From Buddleja alternifolia (taxonomy: Eukaryota; Streptophyta; Magnoliopsida; Lamiales; Scrophulariaceae), in NCBI GenBank assembly GCA_019426215.1, contig CM033401.1:20341134-20405133 (forward strand): a stretch of 64,000 nucleotides of DNA. The letters run 5' to 3'. Shown piece after piece: positions 12,157 through 22,856 of this stretch. Below the pieces are notes generated by a model that saw only the letters and a program-made list of their open reading frames with translations, was not told the DNA's origin and did no database searches. Each line of letters opens with the position of its first letter. Position 1 is the first letter of the stretch. The position numbers and the translations under genes were made by a program.

Positions 12157-13221
12157 ACTTGTTAGAGTTCAAGTATTTTTATCTATTATTGACTTAATTT
12201 TATCATTCATGGCTACTTTCCAATCATTAGCATCGGGTAGAGATATGGCTTCTTTAAAGTCTCTAGGGTATTCTTTATTATATGTAAACATTTTCAGGTC
12301 CAAAATCTTTTTCTATCCTCTTTCTTTTACTTCTTCTTAAACTTGGTTCACTAGATTCAATATTATCAAGAGACGTATTATTATCATGACTTTCTTCCTC
12401 TAAATCCTTAATGAGAAACTCATCATTATTTTGATTTTGTAAAAGTGAACCAATCAACTCTTTATCTATCTCAAACGAGTTGGCATCTTTAATTGTTTTG
12501 TCTTCAAAAAATTCAGCCGAGACATTCTCAAAAGCAATATTATTCTTTAAATCTAAAAATCTATACGCTTTACTATTACTAGCATAACCAATAAAAACTG
12601 ATTTAATTCCTTTAGGGCCAATTTTATTGTACTAAAAAAAGTATCTAAAGCGTAAGCAAGACATCCCCATGTTCTAAATTCTAAGTTAGGAGACCTATTT
12701 TTTCATAATTCATATGGAGTTTTATCAGACCCTTTATGTAATATTCTATTATTAATGTAATTAGCAGATAATAAAGCTTCACCCCAAAGATTAGTTGGCA
12801 AATGTGAACTTAACGACATATTATTAACTATATCTAATAAAGTTCTATTTTTACGTTTAACCACACCGTTTTGTTGAGGGGTTCTAGGTGCACTAGTTTG
12901 ATGTACAATGCCATTTTCTTCACAATATTTGACAAACTCATTTGAAGAATATTCACCTCCCCTATCACTTCTTAATATTTTTATTTTTACACCTAATTGG
13001 TTTTCTACTTGGTTATTTGTATATTTTAAATGTATCAAATACTTCATTTTTAGATATAAGTATCAAATACTTCATTTTTAGATATAAGTATCAAATACTT
13101 CATTTTTAGATATAAGTATCAAATACTTCATTTTTAGATCTAAGCATAGGTAAACTTAGAATAATCATCTATAAAAGTTACAAAATATCTTTTACCCCCT
13201 CTAGTTTCAATTTCTTTATTA
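12157..13221 (-). pseudogene. copia integrase (element I), catalytic Glu replaced and tandem repeat inserted
   Basis: The best frame (12703-13047) has LRSDRGGEYSS, then APRTPQQNGVVKRKNRTL, where the expected catalytic Glu of GVxERxN is Lys, followed by LPTNLWGEAL and YELWK-like context. Upstream, four 28-bp repeats (13033-13144) break the frame. Downstream, 12157-12702 holds the degraded integrase tail and pol linker with stops, including a readable LRRSKRKRIEKDF stretch. Integrase function is lost on both counts. Confidence 0.82.
13033..13144 (-). repeat. 28-bp tandem repeat, four copies, within integrase
   Basis: Four adjacent copies of TATCAAATACTTCATTTTTA plus GATATAAG (plus strand), at 13033, 13061, 13089 and 13117. 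Only the last copy carries a change (GATCTAAG). On the coding strand one copy encodes the normal integrase KNEVFD stretch. Because 28 is not a multiple of three, each extra copy shifts the frame. Confidence 0.95.
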
Positions 13222-13944
13222 TTAAACATCGGTGTGTACTATTTCGAATATACTAAAATTTCTATTAACAGTTTTAAAAGGCTTTCTATTTAATTTTGCT
13301 TGAGCACCAAATTCACACTTTATGGAGTCATTAACACCATGCTTCGAAACTAAATTATGTTGAGTCATTCGATTAATTACTTTATTACTACTATGTCCTA
13401 ATCGATAATGCCACATATTATTAAAGTCACAATCATAAGAAGAATGCATAAAATTTATATTATTCAAGTCACAAACATAAGAAGAATGCATAAAATTTTC
13501 ATTAATAGTGCTCAAAAGATACATCTTGTCCTTAGCATAACCTTTACCAATAAAAGTCTCATTTTTTGTTAGGATCATTTTATAGGTCTCAAATACAACT
13601 TTAATTCCATGATGGCTAAACAAGAAAACTGAAATAAGGCTCTTTCTTATGACTGGTGCATGAAGCACATTTCTCAATGTAAGAGTTTTTTCGGAAAACA
13701 ATTCCAAATCAACAGTACTGCAACCTACTATTTTGGTTGTTGCAGAATTTCCCATGAAAAGCTTATTATCATCCTCCACTTTTTTATAAGTCTTGAAGAC
13801 ATTTTTATGTGGTTTGACATGGCATGTAGTGCCTGAATCCACCCACCATCCTTCATTAGAATCCACCATAAAAGTCTCGGAAATCATGGTGATAATTTTC
13901 TCCTCTTCAACATTGTGACTTTCATTGTTTACCTTTTGTCCCAT
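13222..13944 (-). pseudogene. copia protease and pre-integrase domain (element I)
   Basis: The 240-residue frame carries the aspartic protease site WWVDSGTTCHV (residues about 33-43, Asp-Ser-Gly intact), the LFMGNSATTKIVG flap-side motif and LRNVLHAPVIRKSLISV. It then has the pre-integrase motif MWHYRLGHSSNKV and the beginning of integrase with EIVHTDV. A short internal duplication gives two NFMHSSYxCDxNN copies before the RLGH motif. This segment alone looks almost functional. It is continuous with the integrase start but not with the rest of integrase. Confidence 0.87.
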
Positions 13945-14801
13945 TTGAAAACAACATTGTGCAGCCTTATGGTTAGTTTTCCCACAAACAAAACAAGGAT
14001 GACTCTTTTTAAAACTTTATTTAAAAAAATTTCCTTTCTTAAAATTATTATCAAATTTGAAATGAGCATTTTTCTTTTTCTTGAAAGCCATCTTAGAACC
14101 ATCATAAACATTATTGCTAGGAGTAGATATATCAACAACATGCACTCTATTAAAATTGGAACCGCTTACCCGATTTTGATCTTCCTCAATATTGTCACGT
14201 ACTTGGGCTTGCTCCTCAATTTGTAAATGTCGAAGGAGTTCCTCCAAGGTTTGACTCTCTCGCTTGCGTTGTAACATTTTACGATAGTCTTTCCATGAAG
14301 ACAGCAACTTACCAATGATAGTAGAAACTTGAAATTTTTCGATCATTGGTTCTCCAATCGCCGCAATTTCTTGAGCAATTCGAACCATTTCTTGAACTTG
14401 CTCCATAATTGGTTTATCATCCACCACTTTAATTTTCACGTACTTGTTAATTAAATACGCTCTATGACCCGCATCTTCCATTGTATTTCTCGCAAGAAGT
14501 ATTGTTCATAATTGTAACGCAGTCGAGTGATGCCAAAACACATCAAAGAGACCGTTGGACATTGCTCCAAGAATCAACCTCTACATACATAATTGTCTTC
14601 CAAACATTGAATTTGCTGTTGAGAGTATGAACCATCCTCCATGCCGGTTTGTGGATATGGCATTTGAGGCACATACGCAACTTTTTGCATGGTGAGAAGA
14701 AAGTGGATACGTTGTAACCAATGGTTAAAACTCGGGCCATCAAATCGCTCCAACCATTCAACTTCTTGTGAAGGCATCTTGATCATCACCGGAGTGGTCA
14801 T
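13945..14801 (-). pseudogene. copia gag with CCHC knuckle (element I)
   Basis: The likely start is at 14801 (MTTPVMIKMP), giving a conserved LERFDGPSFNHWLQRI N-terminus where the capsid fold begins. The next frame (14017-14481) holds the typical gag middle part (INKYVKIKVVDDKPI, QVQEMVRIAQEI, IIGKLLSSWKDY, LRHLQIEEQ). A zinc knuckle CFVCGKTNHKAAQC with complete CCHC spacing lies near 13950-14005. Frame changes near 14500-14570 and 14017 split the protein. Gag packages element RNA, and the knuckle looks intact. Confidence 0.83.
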
Positions 14802-14869
14802 CTTGAAAATTGTTCTTAAATTGATGGAAAAATTCCTCAAATGATCAAGAATGAATATGTGAATGAAAA

Positions 14870-15434
14870 CAAACTGGGCTATGCGTATCATTTAACATAC
14901 TATCTTAAGAACAATAATTTTCCCACTATGCAGGTGCTTCGCGGGAAATAAAATTATTCCCAGGATACAAGCCCAACCACCAATCTATTCTATAGACTGT
15001 ACTCTATGAATAGATAAACCTATCACTCTTTTATGAATTATGAAAAGAGGTAGACAAAAACAAAGAAAAACAAGGAAAGTACGAAATTGTATAGATAAGT
15101 GTATGTTGCAGCTTTCCGTGTACTGTTTATGGTTTTAGGATGAGAGATCAAATTTTTCATTAATTGATATGTAAAACTTGGGGTCTTTTATATATATATA
15201 TATATATAAATAAAAGCACACTTTCAAATGGTGAACAAAAAATACAAAAAATGAGATGGCTATTGGAAAAGTTGTTGTTAAGAGTTACGTGATTTTTCCA
15301 AAGAGCCACATGCATCTTAACATCGGCCTTCCAACGGCTAAATTAAAAAATAATTTAAACTTACCAACGGCTAATTTTAGTAATTAATTAATTAAGAACT
15401 ATATAACATAGTTTGAAAATAAATAATGCCAACA
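14870..15434 (-). repeat. 5' LTR of element I
   Basis: On the minus strand it begins TGTTGGCATTATTTATTTTC at 15434, with a TA-rich run (15191-15208) that could serve as TATA region. The inner end is uncertain (about 14870-14900) because no clear primer site is visible before gag. Length is about 0.55 kb. The 15375-15434 part matches the remnant at 10102-10161. Confidence 0.7.
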
Positions 15435-15960
15435 TATCCATTTTCGAGAAATAGGCATAGTCATAAAATTTTCGGCATTCAAGTCGAACGAAACCACGGC
15501 AACAAGTGGTGGCTCACCAGAGAAATAATTACAAGGCATCCAATGAAGAACATCATCCATGCATGCCGGTATCCTTGATGTTGGGTGTGGAGATTTTTTG
15601 CTAATCGTCTTCGAAGAATGATTAGCAGGAGATATATCAATATCACCATGATACTTGTGATGCGTGATCAAAAAGTTGACCACTTTATATTCCTCTGTCT
15701 TTGATGGGTATCCAAAACCAATGTCTCGAGTGAGATATTTACATGGAGAAGTCTTCGGCAGTGTTAATATCTATTCGGTGGCAGGGTTGCACAAATAGAT
15801 TTCAAAAATTCTAAAAGTGTATAATGATGGAAAAAATTGTCAGACAATGAATGTCACGTTATTGACCACGTGGGGTAGAGGAACTGATCCAATGCACGAC
15901 AAATTAGGTTGGGGGTTGATAAATGTATAGATTGCATTCGAATGTAGCGAGCTGCCTACG
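15435..15960 (-). pseudogene. F-box protein fragment (F-box associated domain)
   Basis: On the minus strand the translation has the hallmarks of plant F-box associated domains, the substrate-binding part of SCF ubiquitin-ligase adaptors: IYLCNPATE, DIGFGYPSKTEEYKVVNF, then DDVLHWMPCNYF and VVSFDLNAENFMTMPI. A stop codon interrupts it right after NPATE (about 15765). The downstream remainder is lost at the copia LTR border (15434), and the F-box itself is not found upstream. It is the only recognisable host-type gene in the window and is clearly a pseudogene. The assignment rests on motif order rather than a search. Confidence 0.72.
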
Positions 15961-16780
15961 TACCCGATGAATGCGGGATCAAGTCAATTCGTAGTTCTGT
16001 ATACTCTCAATTCTTGCCAATGGATTTTTCTGGAAAGGGTAGACAATGATCTTTTCCCAGCTCCTCTAAGGTATTTATATGGAGCTGACACTGGGCTTAT
16101 GGGCCGTGGGCTTAACTTTACCAATAGCCCATCAGGTTTAATAATTAACCTCTTTATTGGCACTTGGACTAATAAAATAGCCCAAGTATTTGGTGGGTCG
16201 TCAAGCCCAAAAACCCACGGGGGACGGCCCGGCCTGAGCCGGAGATACGTGCAATTATTGTAATCCCCTTAGACATTTTTGGTGCACATCATAATGCTCT
16301 CCACTCCCGGGTTTACCTGGTGGGATACCCATGAGTAGAAGTAATCCCGCTTAGGCAGTGCCATTTAGCTTCAATTTGTACTAGGTAGTGGGTCATAAAG
16401 GCCCCTCACCCACCTTTTGTTTAAGTGTGGATGGGTTGTTGGCATTTAACTCACAACTCTCATTCATACCCTCATACTTTTTCAAAATTCTCTCCTTAGG
16501 AAATTCTCTCTCTAGGAGCTTTTCCCTTAGCCTACAATGGACAAAAGCCAAGGTGACCAAGGTAAAGATAGTATTTTTTGCACTTGTTTCTCCATTTTTG
16601 CTTATGGTGCCATGATAATAGCTTAGGAGAGAGTTTGCTTTTCTACCCCCATTTTAGTTGATTTAACCTATGACATCCCCGCCCTCGTGGAGCAATTTTA
16701 TTGGGGTCGTTGGCTTTTACCAGGCGGCGTCGAGCTTTAACACTTAAACAGGGGAAATGACATCGGGAGTCGACCCCGAA
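15961..16780 (+). other. no gene recognised; possible LTR or leader of the next element
   Basis: Short frames only. Base composition is higher in GC than the surroundings near 16080-16340. CT-rich stretches at 16450-16530 resemble the leader of a transposon gene. I could not find matching flanks that would define an LTR. Confidence 0.35.
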
Positions 16781-16789
16781 TACGGGAAG

Positions 16790-16895
16790 CCTCGCGGCTA
16801 GGCCACAAGGTGCGATGCCCCATGGCCTGGTCGCGAGGCGCGATGCCCCGTGGCCTGGCCGCAAGGTCTATCACCTCGTGACTTGGTCGCAAGAC
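16790..16895 (+). repeat. GC-rich minisatellite-like array
   Basis: About three imperfect copies of a 30-36 bp unit built on GGCCTGGTCGCGAGG and CGCGATGCCCCGT. They lie head to tail and are CpG-dense compared with the AT-rich surroundings. Open frames across it on both strands are by-products of the GC content. Confidence 0.7.
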
Positions 16896-17095
16896 GATGG
16901 GCGCTCCCTTCCCGGTTTGATTCGTCCCGGGGGTGCTCTCTAGGTAGCGGCTTCGATGCCGGGTTGGCCCTTGCTTGTTCTTGGTTAAGTCCCTTGGTAT
17001 GTATTTGTGCTATCATTTTGGATATCCCTTATTTAGGACTGGTTATTAATTGGGTCCCCCATCTTTCGTATGGCGAGGGAGCCATTCTTTTTCGG

Positions 17096-19010
17096 ATAGT
17101 AAGGGTCCGGCTCTTCAAGAGGGTTTTGATTTTGACACTCGTGATTCCACTATCATCGAAGTCGAGCTTTTAGCACTCTTCGAGGATACCGCGGTGGATT
17201 TCTAGCTGCCCATACCTATAGCGAGTAGCTAGATTTTTGACCCTCTAGAGGGGCATGTGACCCTTTACTTAGAATATTTTCGTTCGGGGCTCACATTTTC
17301 CTACCACGAGCTTTTTGGGAAAGTGCCGGTTCATTATCAAATTTGTATAAGTCAGTTAGCTCCTACTTTTTTTTACTTTCTTTGAGGGTTTTATTTCTTG
17401 ATTCACCGAGTTAGGCCTTGAAATAAACTTGGATGCCTTTCAGGCCCTATTAACGGTTAAGATGTGTACTTCTATACCAAACATGTATTTTTTTCCTTCG
17501 TCGACCGTTAGGTTCTTGGAGGGTAACATTAAACCTAGGGGTGATTGGAAATTGAAGTTCTTTTATTTTTCGATTACTCACTTGGGTATATCAATGCCTT
17601 TGTATTGGAATGGGAGTGTTTCCCCTCATCGTGTCACCCGTGTTCAAAAACAACTCAGAGTTATCTTTAGCAAGGTGGGTCTGTTTGATAGTAGATTTGA
17701 CATTAGCCAATTCTATACTCCTGGTATTTATACCTTCAGTTTTAGTGCTTCATGTTGTAACTTCTATGTGGTTTCGAGCCTTATGCTCTTACATACTAAC
17801 ACTTGGTGGTTTTATGTATTTTATGCAGGCAATAAGGTGCCCACGGGTGGCAAGGTGTGCTCTACCACGCCTCGAGCTTCCCACACTCCATTCAGTCGTG
17901 GTGATGGGGCCGATCAGTCAGGTCCCCTGCACCTCGCCCTCTTAGATTTTGCTCTGCCAGAGCAGGTGCCATGCACACTGGATTTCGATTCCTTGATGGC
18001 AGATTTAGGCTCTAAGGGTACCTAGGGCCCTAAAATGGGCGCCCCTGCTAGCCCTCAAGGCACCGTTATCTTGGAGACAGGGATGGCGAAAATGCTATTG
18101 GGAACTCAACTCACTCGTCTCCAAGAGCTAGTCGTGGTAAAACTTGCCCTCGTATTCTTGGCCTCCGCCAGCTCCAGCGGTGAAGCGTGTTTGTGGTTGT
18201 TCTCTGGAGAGCTCTAGCTCCACCGGACTTGGCATTGGTTTCTTTCATTCTAAGGCAAACTTGGACCCCGACGTCAGCTTTTTTTGGGATAGTACTGATC
18301 CTGTGACTCCTTGGTCTATGATGAGGATGGTCGTGACTGATTATAAAGCTAGCCGCTTATGATCCCTATCGATTGAGCATCTAGATCAGGAGATTTGTAC
18401 CGGGGCCGGTCGGGTAAGTGTTTACACGTGTTATTGCCATTATTTAGAGGCTACATGTTCGCGCATCTATGGTTTTTTTTCCATTTTCACGTTTGTCAGG
18501 CAGTCTAACTATCACATTGCCTCCGACTTAAGTGCGGGGAGGTGGAGAAGGAGCATCGAGAGAGCCTCCATGAGAATCAGGAGCTTCTTTAACGGTTCTA
18601 GAGAGCTAAGAACTCGATTGACAAATGGGAGGGGAAATATAAAGAGGCCCAGAAGAAGCTTGAGATGGAGAAGTTCAACGGTAGCTATTTTGTTTAGCTC
18701 GGATGTTGGGAAAAAAACTCTAAGTGATGCCAAAAAGTCGGCGGTGGATAAATTCCGCAAGAGTACCACCTTTATTGAGGAATGCAACCAACGGGCGTAT
18801 AAGGTTGCTCGGGGCTTTATGACCAAGACGGTGCGTAAGTACCGTAGGGCCCTTCACGATAGTGGCGGTATCCCGACGACGATGTTACGTGGCTGTACGA
18901 GAATTTTCCTAATACCAGTGACGGGGAGACCGATGCTAGGGGCGGTGCCGCTAGTTGAGGCATTGGTCGCCTTCTTAGCTTTTACGCCCTCTCATGCTTT
19001 TACCCATCAG
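17096..19010 (+). pseudogene. gag-like 'putative gypsy type transposon' (PF04195-like) gene with two candidate introns
   Basis: Pieces read in order on the plus strand: an acidic start (EVELLALFEDTAVDF, 17130-17200), then YFRSGLTFSYHELFGKVPVH and the FLEGNIKPRGDWKLKFFYF stretch (about 17510-17565). These resemble the plant PF04195 domain found in retroelement-related proteins of unknown role. A proline/serine-rich part follows, and near 18530-18680 a Glu/Lys-rich coiled-coil (VEKEHRESL, KWEGKYKEAQKKLEME). Two stretches look like introns: 17724-17828 (GTATTT...TGCAG) and 18414-18499 (GTAAGT...GTCAG). Several stops and frame changes make it a pseudogene. The family assignment is from memory of motif layout and is moderate. 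Confidence 0.6.
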
Positions 19011-20648
19011 AGTTTATTCATTTGCCTTTCGAAACTATCTTTATTCTATATCTTGTTTTATCATTTGTAAGACTTTATTTTTATTTTCCCATGAATGGGC
19101 TAATTTGTTATGCGTCAACTTGTAGCCTTTTGAGGCTTGTTGGATATTTACTATCTCCTTGGCATGTTGCCTCTTGGGGACTTGCATTAATATTGGCTAT
19201 CTCTTTTTGCCTCTTAGCTATCTTAGCATGTCGTGGGCGTACTATTCTAAGTGGTAGATTATTTATTCTACTCTTGCCTTAGTACCTTGCAGCCTCATGC
19301 GCTTCAGCTTTGGTACTTGGTTATTCCAAGGCACCCCTAGTGGTTTTTTTTTTTTTTTTTTTACCGCTAGTGATTTTTTCACCTTTTAACCACTGGTGAT
19401 TTCTTATGTATATCAGTTAGTTACCAACTAGTCTTTTCTTTCTCCACCTCAAAACTAGTCTGTTTCTTTCTCCACTTCATTTCCTCCTACTTCTTAATAT
19501 GCAAGTCAAATTCAGGAGTAAGTGACTAAGTAGCGTCCATTTGGCGCCAGGGAGTTAAAAAGTTGTTATTTTATTTGGAGTGTAGTGCCTTTTCGATAGT
19601 GAGAGCTCTAGGCTAGTTTTGACGTGCGTCGACCACAGTGTTTTTGTGGCACAATGTTTTGTGATATTTTTATGAGGGTGACATTTCTTCTTATAGGCTT
19701 AAATAGCCACTGATGTTATTTATTCATGAAGTGAACTACGACCTTTGTCATGTTGGTAGGAGGCGAAATCTCTCCTTAGTTTTAGTTGTGTAAGGTGAAA
19801 GTTCACCTTTGTCATATTTGTATGAATGAGTGGCGTGGTTTGTGATATTCGTGGCCACTTATCAGTGGAGGCTTGGTCACCTCTTATTTGTTTATTTTCG
19901 TATAATCTCGTTCCAGAACCTTAATGGGCGTGGAGAGACCTTTCGTAGGTCCTCAACCTCTCTCGATATTACTGGAGGGATTATGGGGTGGCCCATCCTT
20001 GTTCGAGTCTTTGACAGCGCGGGGGATTTTCGCGGTGCCACCTATATTGACCTCTAGTGGGGTCGGGGATAATTTCATAACACCTCTAGTGGAAACTTAA
20101 TTAGCTCCCAGGGGTCGTATTGGTACTTTTAGTTCCCGGGTGAAATGCTTAAGTATTTAAGGTCTTTGTTAACCTAACAACATAATAAGGGTGCTATAAG
20201 CACTCAAGTATATGTTTGGCCAGTGGCCAATATCCCCAAATATTAACAGCAGTTATTAAGGCAACACATCTAGTAGCCAAAATAAACTAAGTAATGGATT
20301 TTTTGAAATAGCCTCGGTCGGAAGCAGTGATTCTGAGGGGCATTTGTTTTAGGTGTTGTTAAATCATCAAGGGTAATATACTACCTATTCATTATGCTAG
20401 CATGTTATCATGCGAAAACGCCATTCATCATATTTAATGGAAAAGGGTGCTATTCAGAACTTAATAAAACATTCAATCATCCATGCAAAAAATAAAGGGG
20501 GGGGGGGGTGCACATAGGCACCTCAAAATGATAATGTACGTGGGTGCACTTAGGCATCTCAAAAACTTAGAGTAAGAAGGAACGCAACACTTGGCTCATG
20601 GCCAACATGAAATTGTCCAATAGTAGAGTAGGAAATAAAGTGGTGTTT
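19011..20648. other. non-coding, unassigned repeat-derived sequence
   Basis: No credible gene. It holds a run of 20 or so T bases near 19343-19362, short direct repeats (CACTAGTGATT-like words at 19330-19410), a G run near 20498-20508, and a twice-occurring GTGCACxTAGGCAxCTC word (20508-20565). It may be the downstream part of the gag-like element to its left, but I see no LTR or terminal inverted repeat to confirm this. Confidence 0.4.
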
Positions 20649-21038
20649 TCAATTTGTTACCTGCTGACGCCTCATGGTGCTTAATGCTTTGTCGGGTCCG
20701 GAGAGTGATTCCCCGTGATGTTCACCTTGCCAGTGAGCTTCTTTGCTGGCACGTGGCTGCCTAGGGGTGACCGTTGGACTAATTTGGCCTTGCCCCCCAA
20801 GCGAGCTTCCCGCAGCGATATTAAGTTGATGGCGATTTATTTCCTTTTGTCTGTGGGATCCTTGTCGCCATGCTTCCTCTTTGGTTTCTTCAATGCGCTT
20901 GCATAACATTCCCTTGCGATCTTAATATCCTCGACAGCTTTCCCAATTCCCACGGGGGTGGGAAATTTGACCTTCATAGGGTAAGTCGAAATGACCGCTT
21001 GAATTAAGTTTAAGCTCGGCCTCCCCAATATGACATAT
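20649..21038 (-). pseudogene. Ty3/gypsy gag-protease fragment, downstream part
   Basis: On the minus strand this starts YVILGRPSLN, followed by ISTYPMKVKFPTPVG and IARECYASAL. These are hallmark words of plant gypsy retroelements just after the protease active site region (the usual form is YNAILGRPxLN...STYHLxxKFPT). It is continuous in sense with 22727-22829 on the other side of a solo LTR. The rest to 20649 is a charged tail with a frame change near 20870. No reverse transcriptase follows. Confidence 0.82.
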
Positions 21039-22726
21039 TGTTAGGTTTGTGCCCTCGATGCCAATGACGAATTAGAGAATAGGGCACTAGTTTATATTGT
21101 ACAACCTATTAATTATATAAAGGTATTTGCAAGTTGTTCATATATTTCTTAATGGCATCTAGAAGTCTTAAATGAACAACTAGTCCATGTGTGTCAAGGC
21201 AAACCTTCATACTCCTTATAGTAGTTAAGGAGATGGGCACTGGAAGGGTTTGATACTTGATTACTTAAATGGTTCGCAAGTCGGAGAATCTCAATGGGGC
21301 ATTGAGATTCGTGTGGACTTGTATGACACCTGCTCTGATAAGGAGTGCCACTCTAACACTATGGGATAGTGGGAGTTTATGTCATGGATACATTGATTGG
21401 ATTGAATTAGTGTATTCAAACACAACTCGTAGTAATCCGATCACATGGGTTTTTACTCAGTGATTGTCAATGATCGGATTACTGATTATGATAGTATGCG
21501 TGAGCCTTTGACCTGAGTAATCAAGTTGAAGATGTGCTTGTGACATAAAGTCTGTCATTAGAGTAGTTAGATCCAATTCACCCTGGTGGGATCGACCTCA
21601 AAGTGCGGCTTGATGGGCAAGTAGCAGTCTTAACCGGTTAGCAAAATGGAATTCACTGTCTCGAAAGTAAACGAGAAGTATCCTATGCGATCATAGGTAA
21701 ATGAGATTAAAGTCTCTGGCCAGAGCTCATGAACTAACCCGTGTTGGACACTGAGGGTAGTTTCGTAATCTCATTTACTATGACACTTGAGCATAGTATC
21801 GAGTCCTGTGAGTTTGACATATTCGATGACTCTCACTCGATCGGGATACGTCAGTGAAGGGCTTATACTCATACAATATTCATAATCTAAAGGTTCGTAA
21901 TGACATAGTCATTTCGTACTTGGTTGGGCTACGATGTGGGGCCACGGTGCTGGCTAGGTGTCATCCACATTTTTTGGCTTCCTCCCATTGCCAATCGAGA
22001 GGAACCTAGAGAGTCGCACTATAGGAATAGATGGGGAAATTGTTTGTTGTATTTGGAGGGCGTTTTGGTAATTTATCCTTTGGAAGGACGAATTAATTCA
22101 TTGAACTAATTAATTTAATTAGTTATTTAATTGGATTAAACATAGATAATTAAATTAATTATGTTGACTAGGTCAACTATGGTATTAATTTATTATTTAG
22201 CTAATTAGTTAATTAGAATATTAATTTAATCTTTGTATATTTAATTGGATTAAATATTAGAGGATTAAATTAATAAGGCTAAGTTGACTGGGTCAACATA
22301 GCCCAAATATAAGTCCAATTGGGCCCTTAGGGGCATGTGTTTTGGTGGGCTTGGTTGGAGGATTTATTTAATCCTCCAACACAAGCCAGAAAACATAACA
22401 GTTGCAAATCACATTATTCAGTTCCTCCACTAGAAATGCAACATAGGGAAAATAATTTCTCTTCCACACTCTCTTACCTAGCCTCCATTATGGAGAAAAG
22501 AGATGGAGATTTTCAGAGTCAATTCCGACGCGTGATAATCTAGAGGGGACACGTGGTCCGTTGAATGAAGATTTGAATATTCGCGAGAATTGATTGAATA
22601 CGCGAAAAGGTAAGTTTTCGCATTCATTCTTTTAAATAAAAGCAATGAACAACAAATTGATCTTGGCTTTGAGAATCCGGATATGATTTTTAATTTTCGC
22701 TGTGCATGATACCAGGATTCCCAACA
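21039..22726 (+). repeat. solo LTR, copia family B (1688 bp)
   Basis: It begins TGTTAGGTTTGTGCCCTCGA and ends GATTCCCAACA. No primer site, polypurine tract or internal domain adjoins it, so it is a solo LTR, the usual product of recombination between the two LTRs of one copy. Its 3' half aligns with 36536-37415 (GCTGGCTAGGTGTCA, CCTAGAGAGTCGC). It interrupts a gypsy gag-protease frame: removing it restores the reading ...APSTYN/VILGRPSLN.... Flanks are ATTAT on the right and ATAT on the left, consistent with a 5-bp duplication that lost one base. Confidence 0.87.
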
Positions 22727-22829
22727 ATTATAGGTGGAGGGGGCTTTGACCATTAGAAACTTGACCATCTTGGTGGAGCGGGCAGGATATGCGCCCACTG
22801 AAATGGGGAAAGACACTTCTCCCAAGGCT
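22727..22829 (-). pseudogene. Ty3/gypsy gag-protease fragment, upstream part
   Basis: The minus-strand translation ALGEVSFPISVG...TKMVKFLMVKAPSTYN is the stretch normally found immediately before the YNxILGRP motif in gypsy protease. It is separated from its continuation at 21038 by the solo LTR. On its upstream side (22830) it is cut by copia element C. Confidence 0.82.
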
Positions 22830-22856
22830 TGGTGGTCCCAAGTGGCATACGAAAGG
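22830..22856 (-). repeat. 27-bp remnant of the 3' LTR of element C
   Basis: The minus strand reads CCTTTCGTATGCCACTTGGG and then ACCACCA, the exact end seen in the E 5' LTR (43792-43818). It follows RNase H directly. Confidence 0.85.

Larger units (their letters stand above)
10102..15434 (-). mobile_element. Ty1/copia retrotransposon I
   Basis: The minus-strand order from 15434 downwards is LTR, gag (14801-13945), protease and pre-integrase domain (13944-13222), integrase (13221-12500), reverse transcriptase and RNase H (12156-10742), a polypurine tract and an LTR start. It is a different family from A and S. The right LTR ends at 15434 (minus strand TGTTGGCATTATTTATTTTC) and the left remnant begins TGTTGGAATTATTTATTTTC at 10161, so the two LTR starts agree. 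Frameshifts, a missing integrase Glu and a truncated 3' LTR make it non-autonomous. It interrupts an F-box fragment at 15435. Confidence 0.88.

Noticed and set aside
16643..17016. Long frames on both strands in the GC-rich patch
   Set aside because: By-product of GC content and repeats; not homologous to anything I recognise.
18512..18826. Leucine-rich minus-strand frame
   Set aside because: Complement of the Glu/Lys-rich coiled-coil of the plus-strand PF04195-like gene.
20490..20510. G run as a G-quadruplex or polypurine tract
   Set aside because: A single uninterrupted G run with no LTR start after it; probably simple-sequence slippage.
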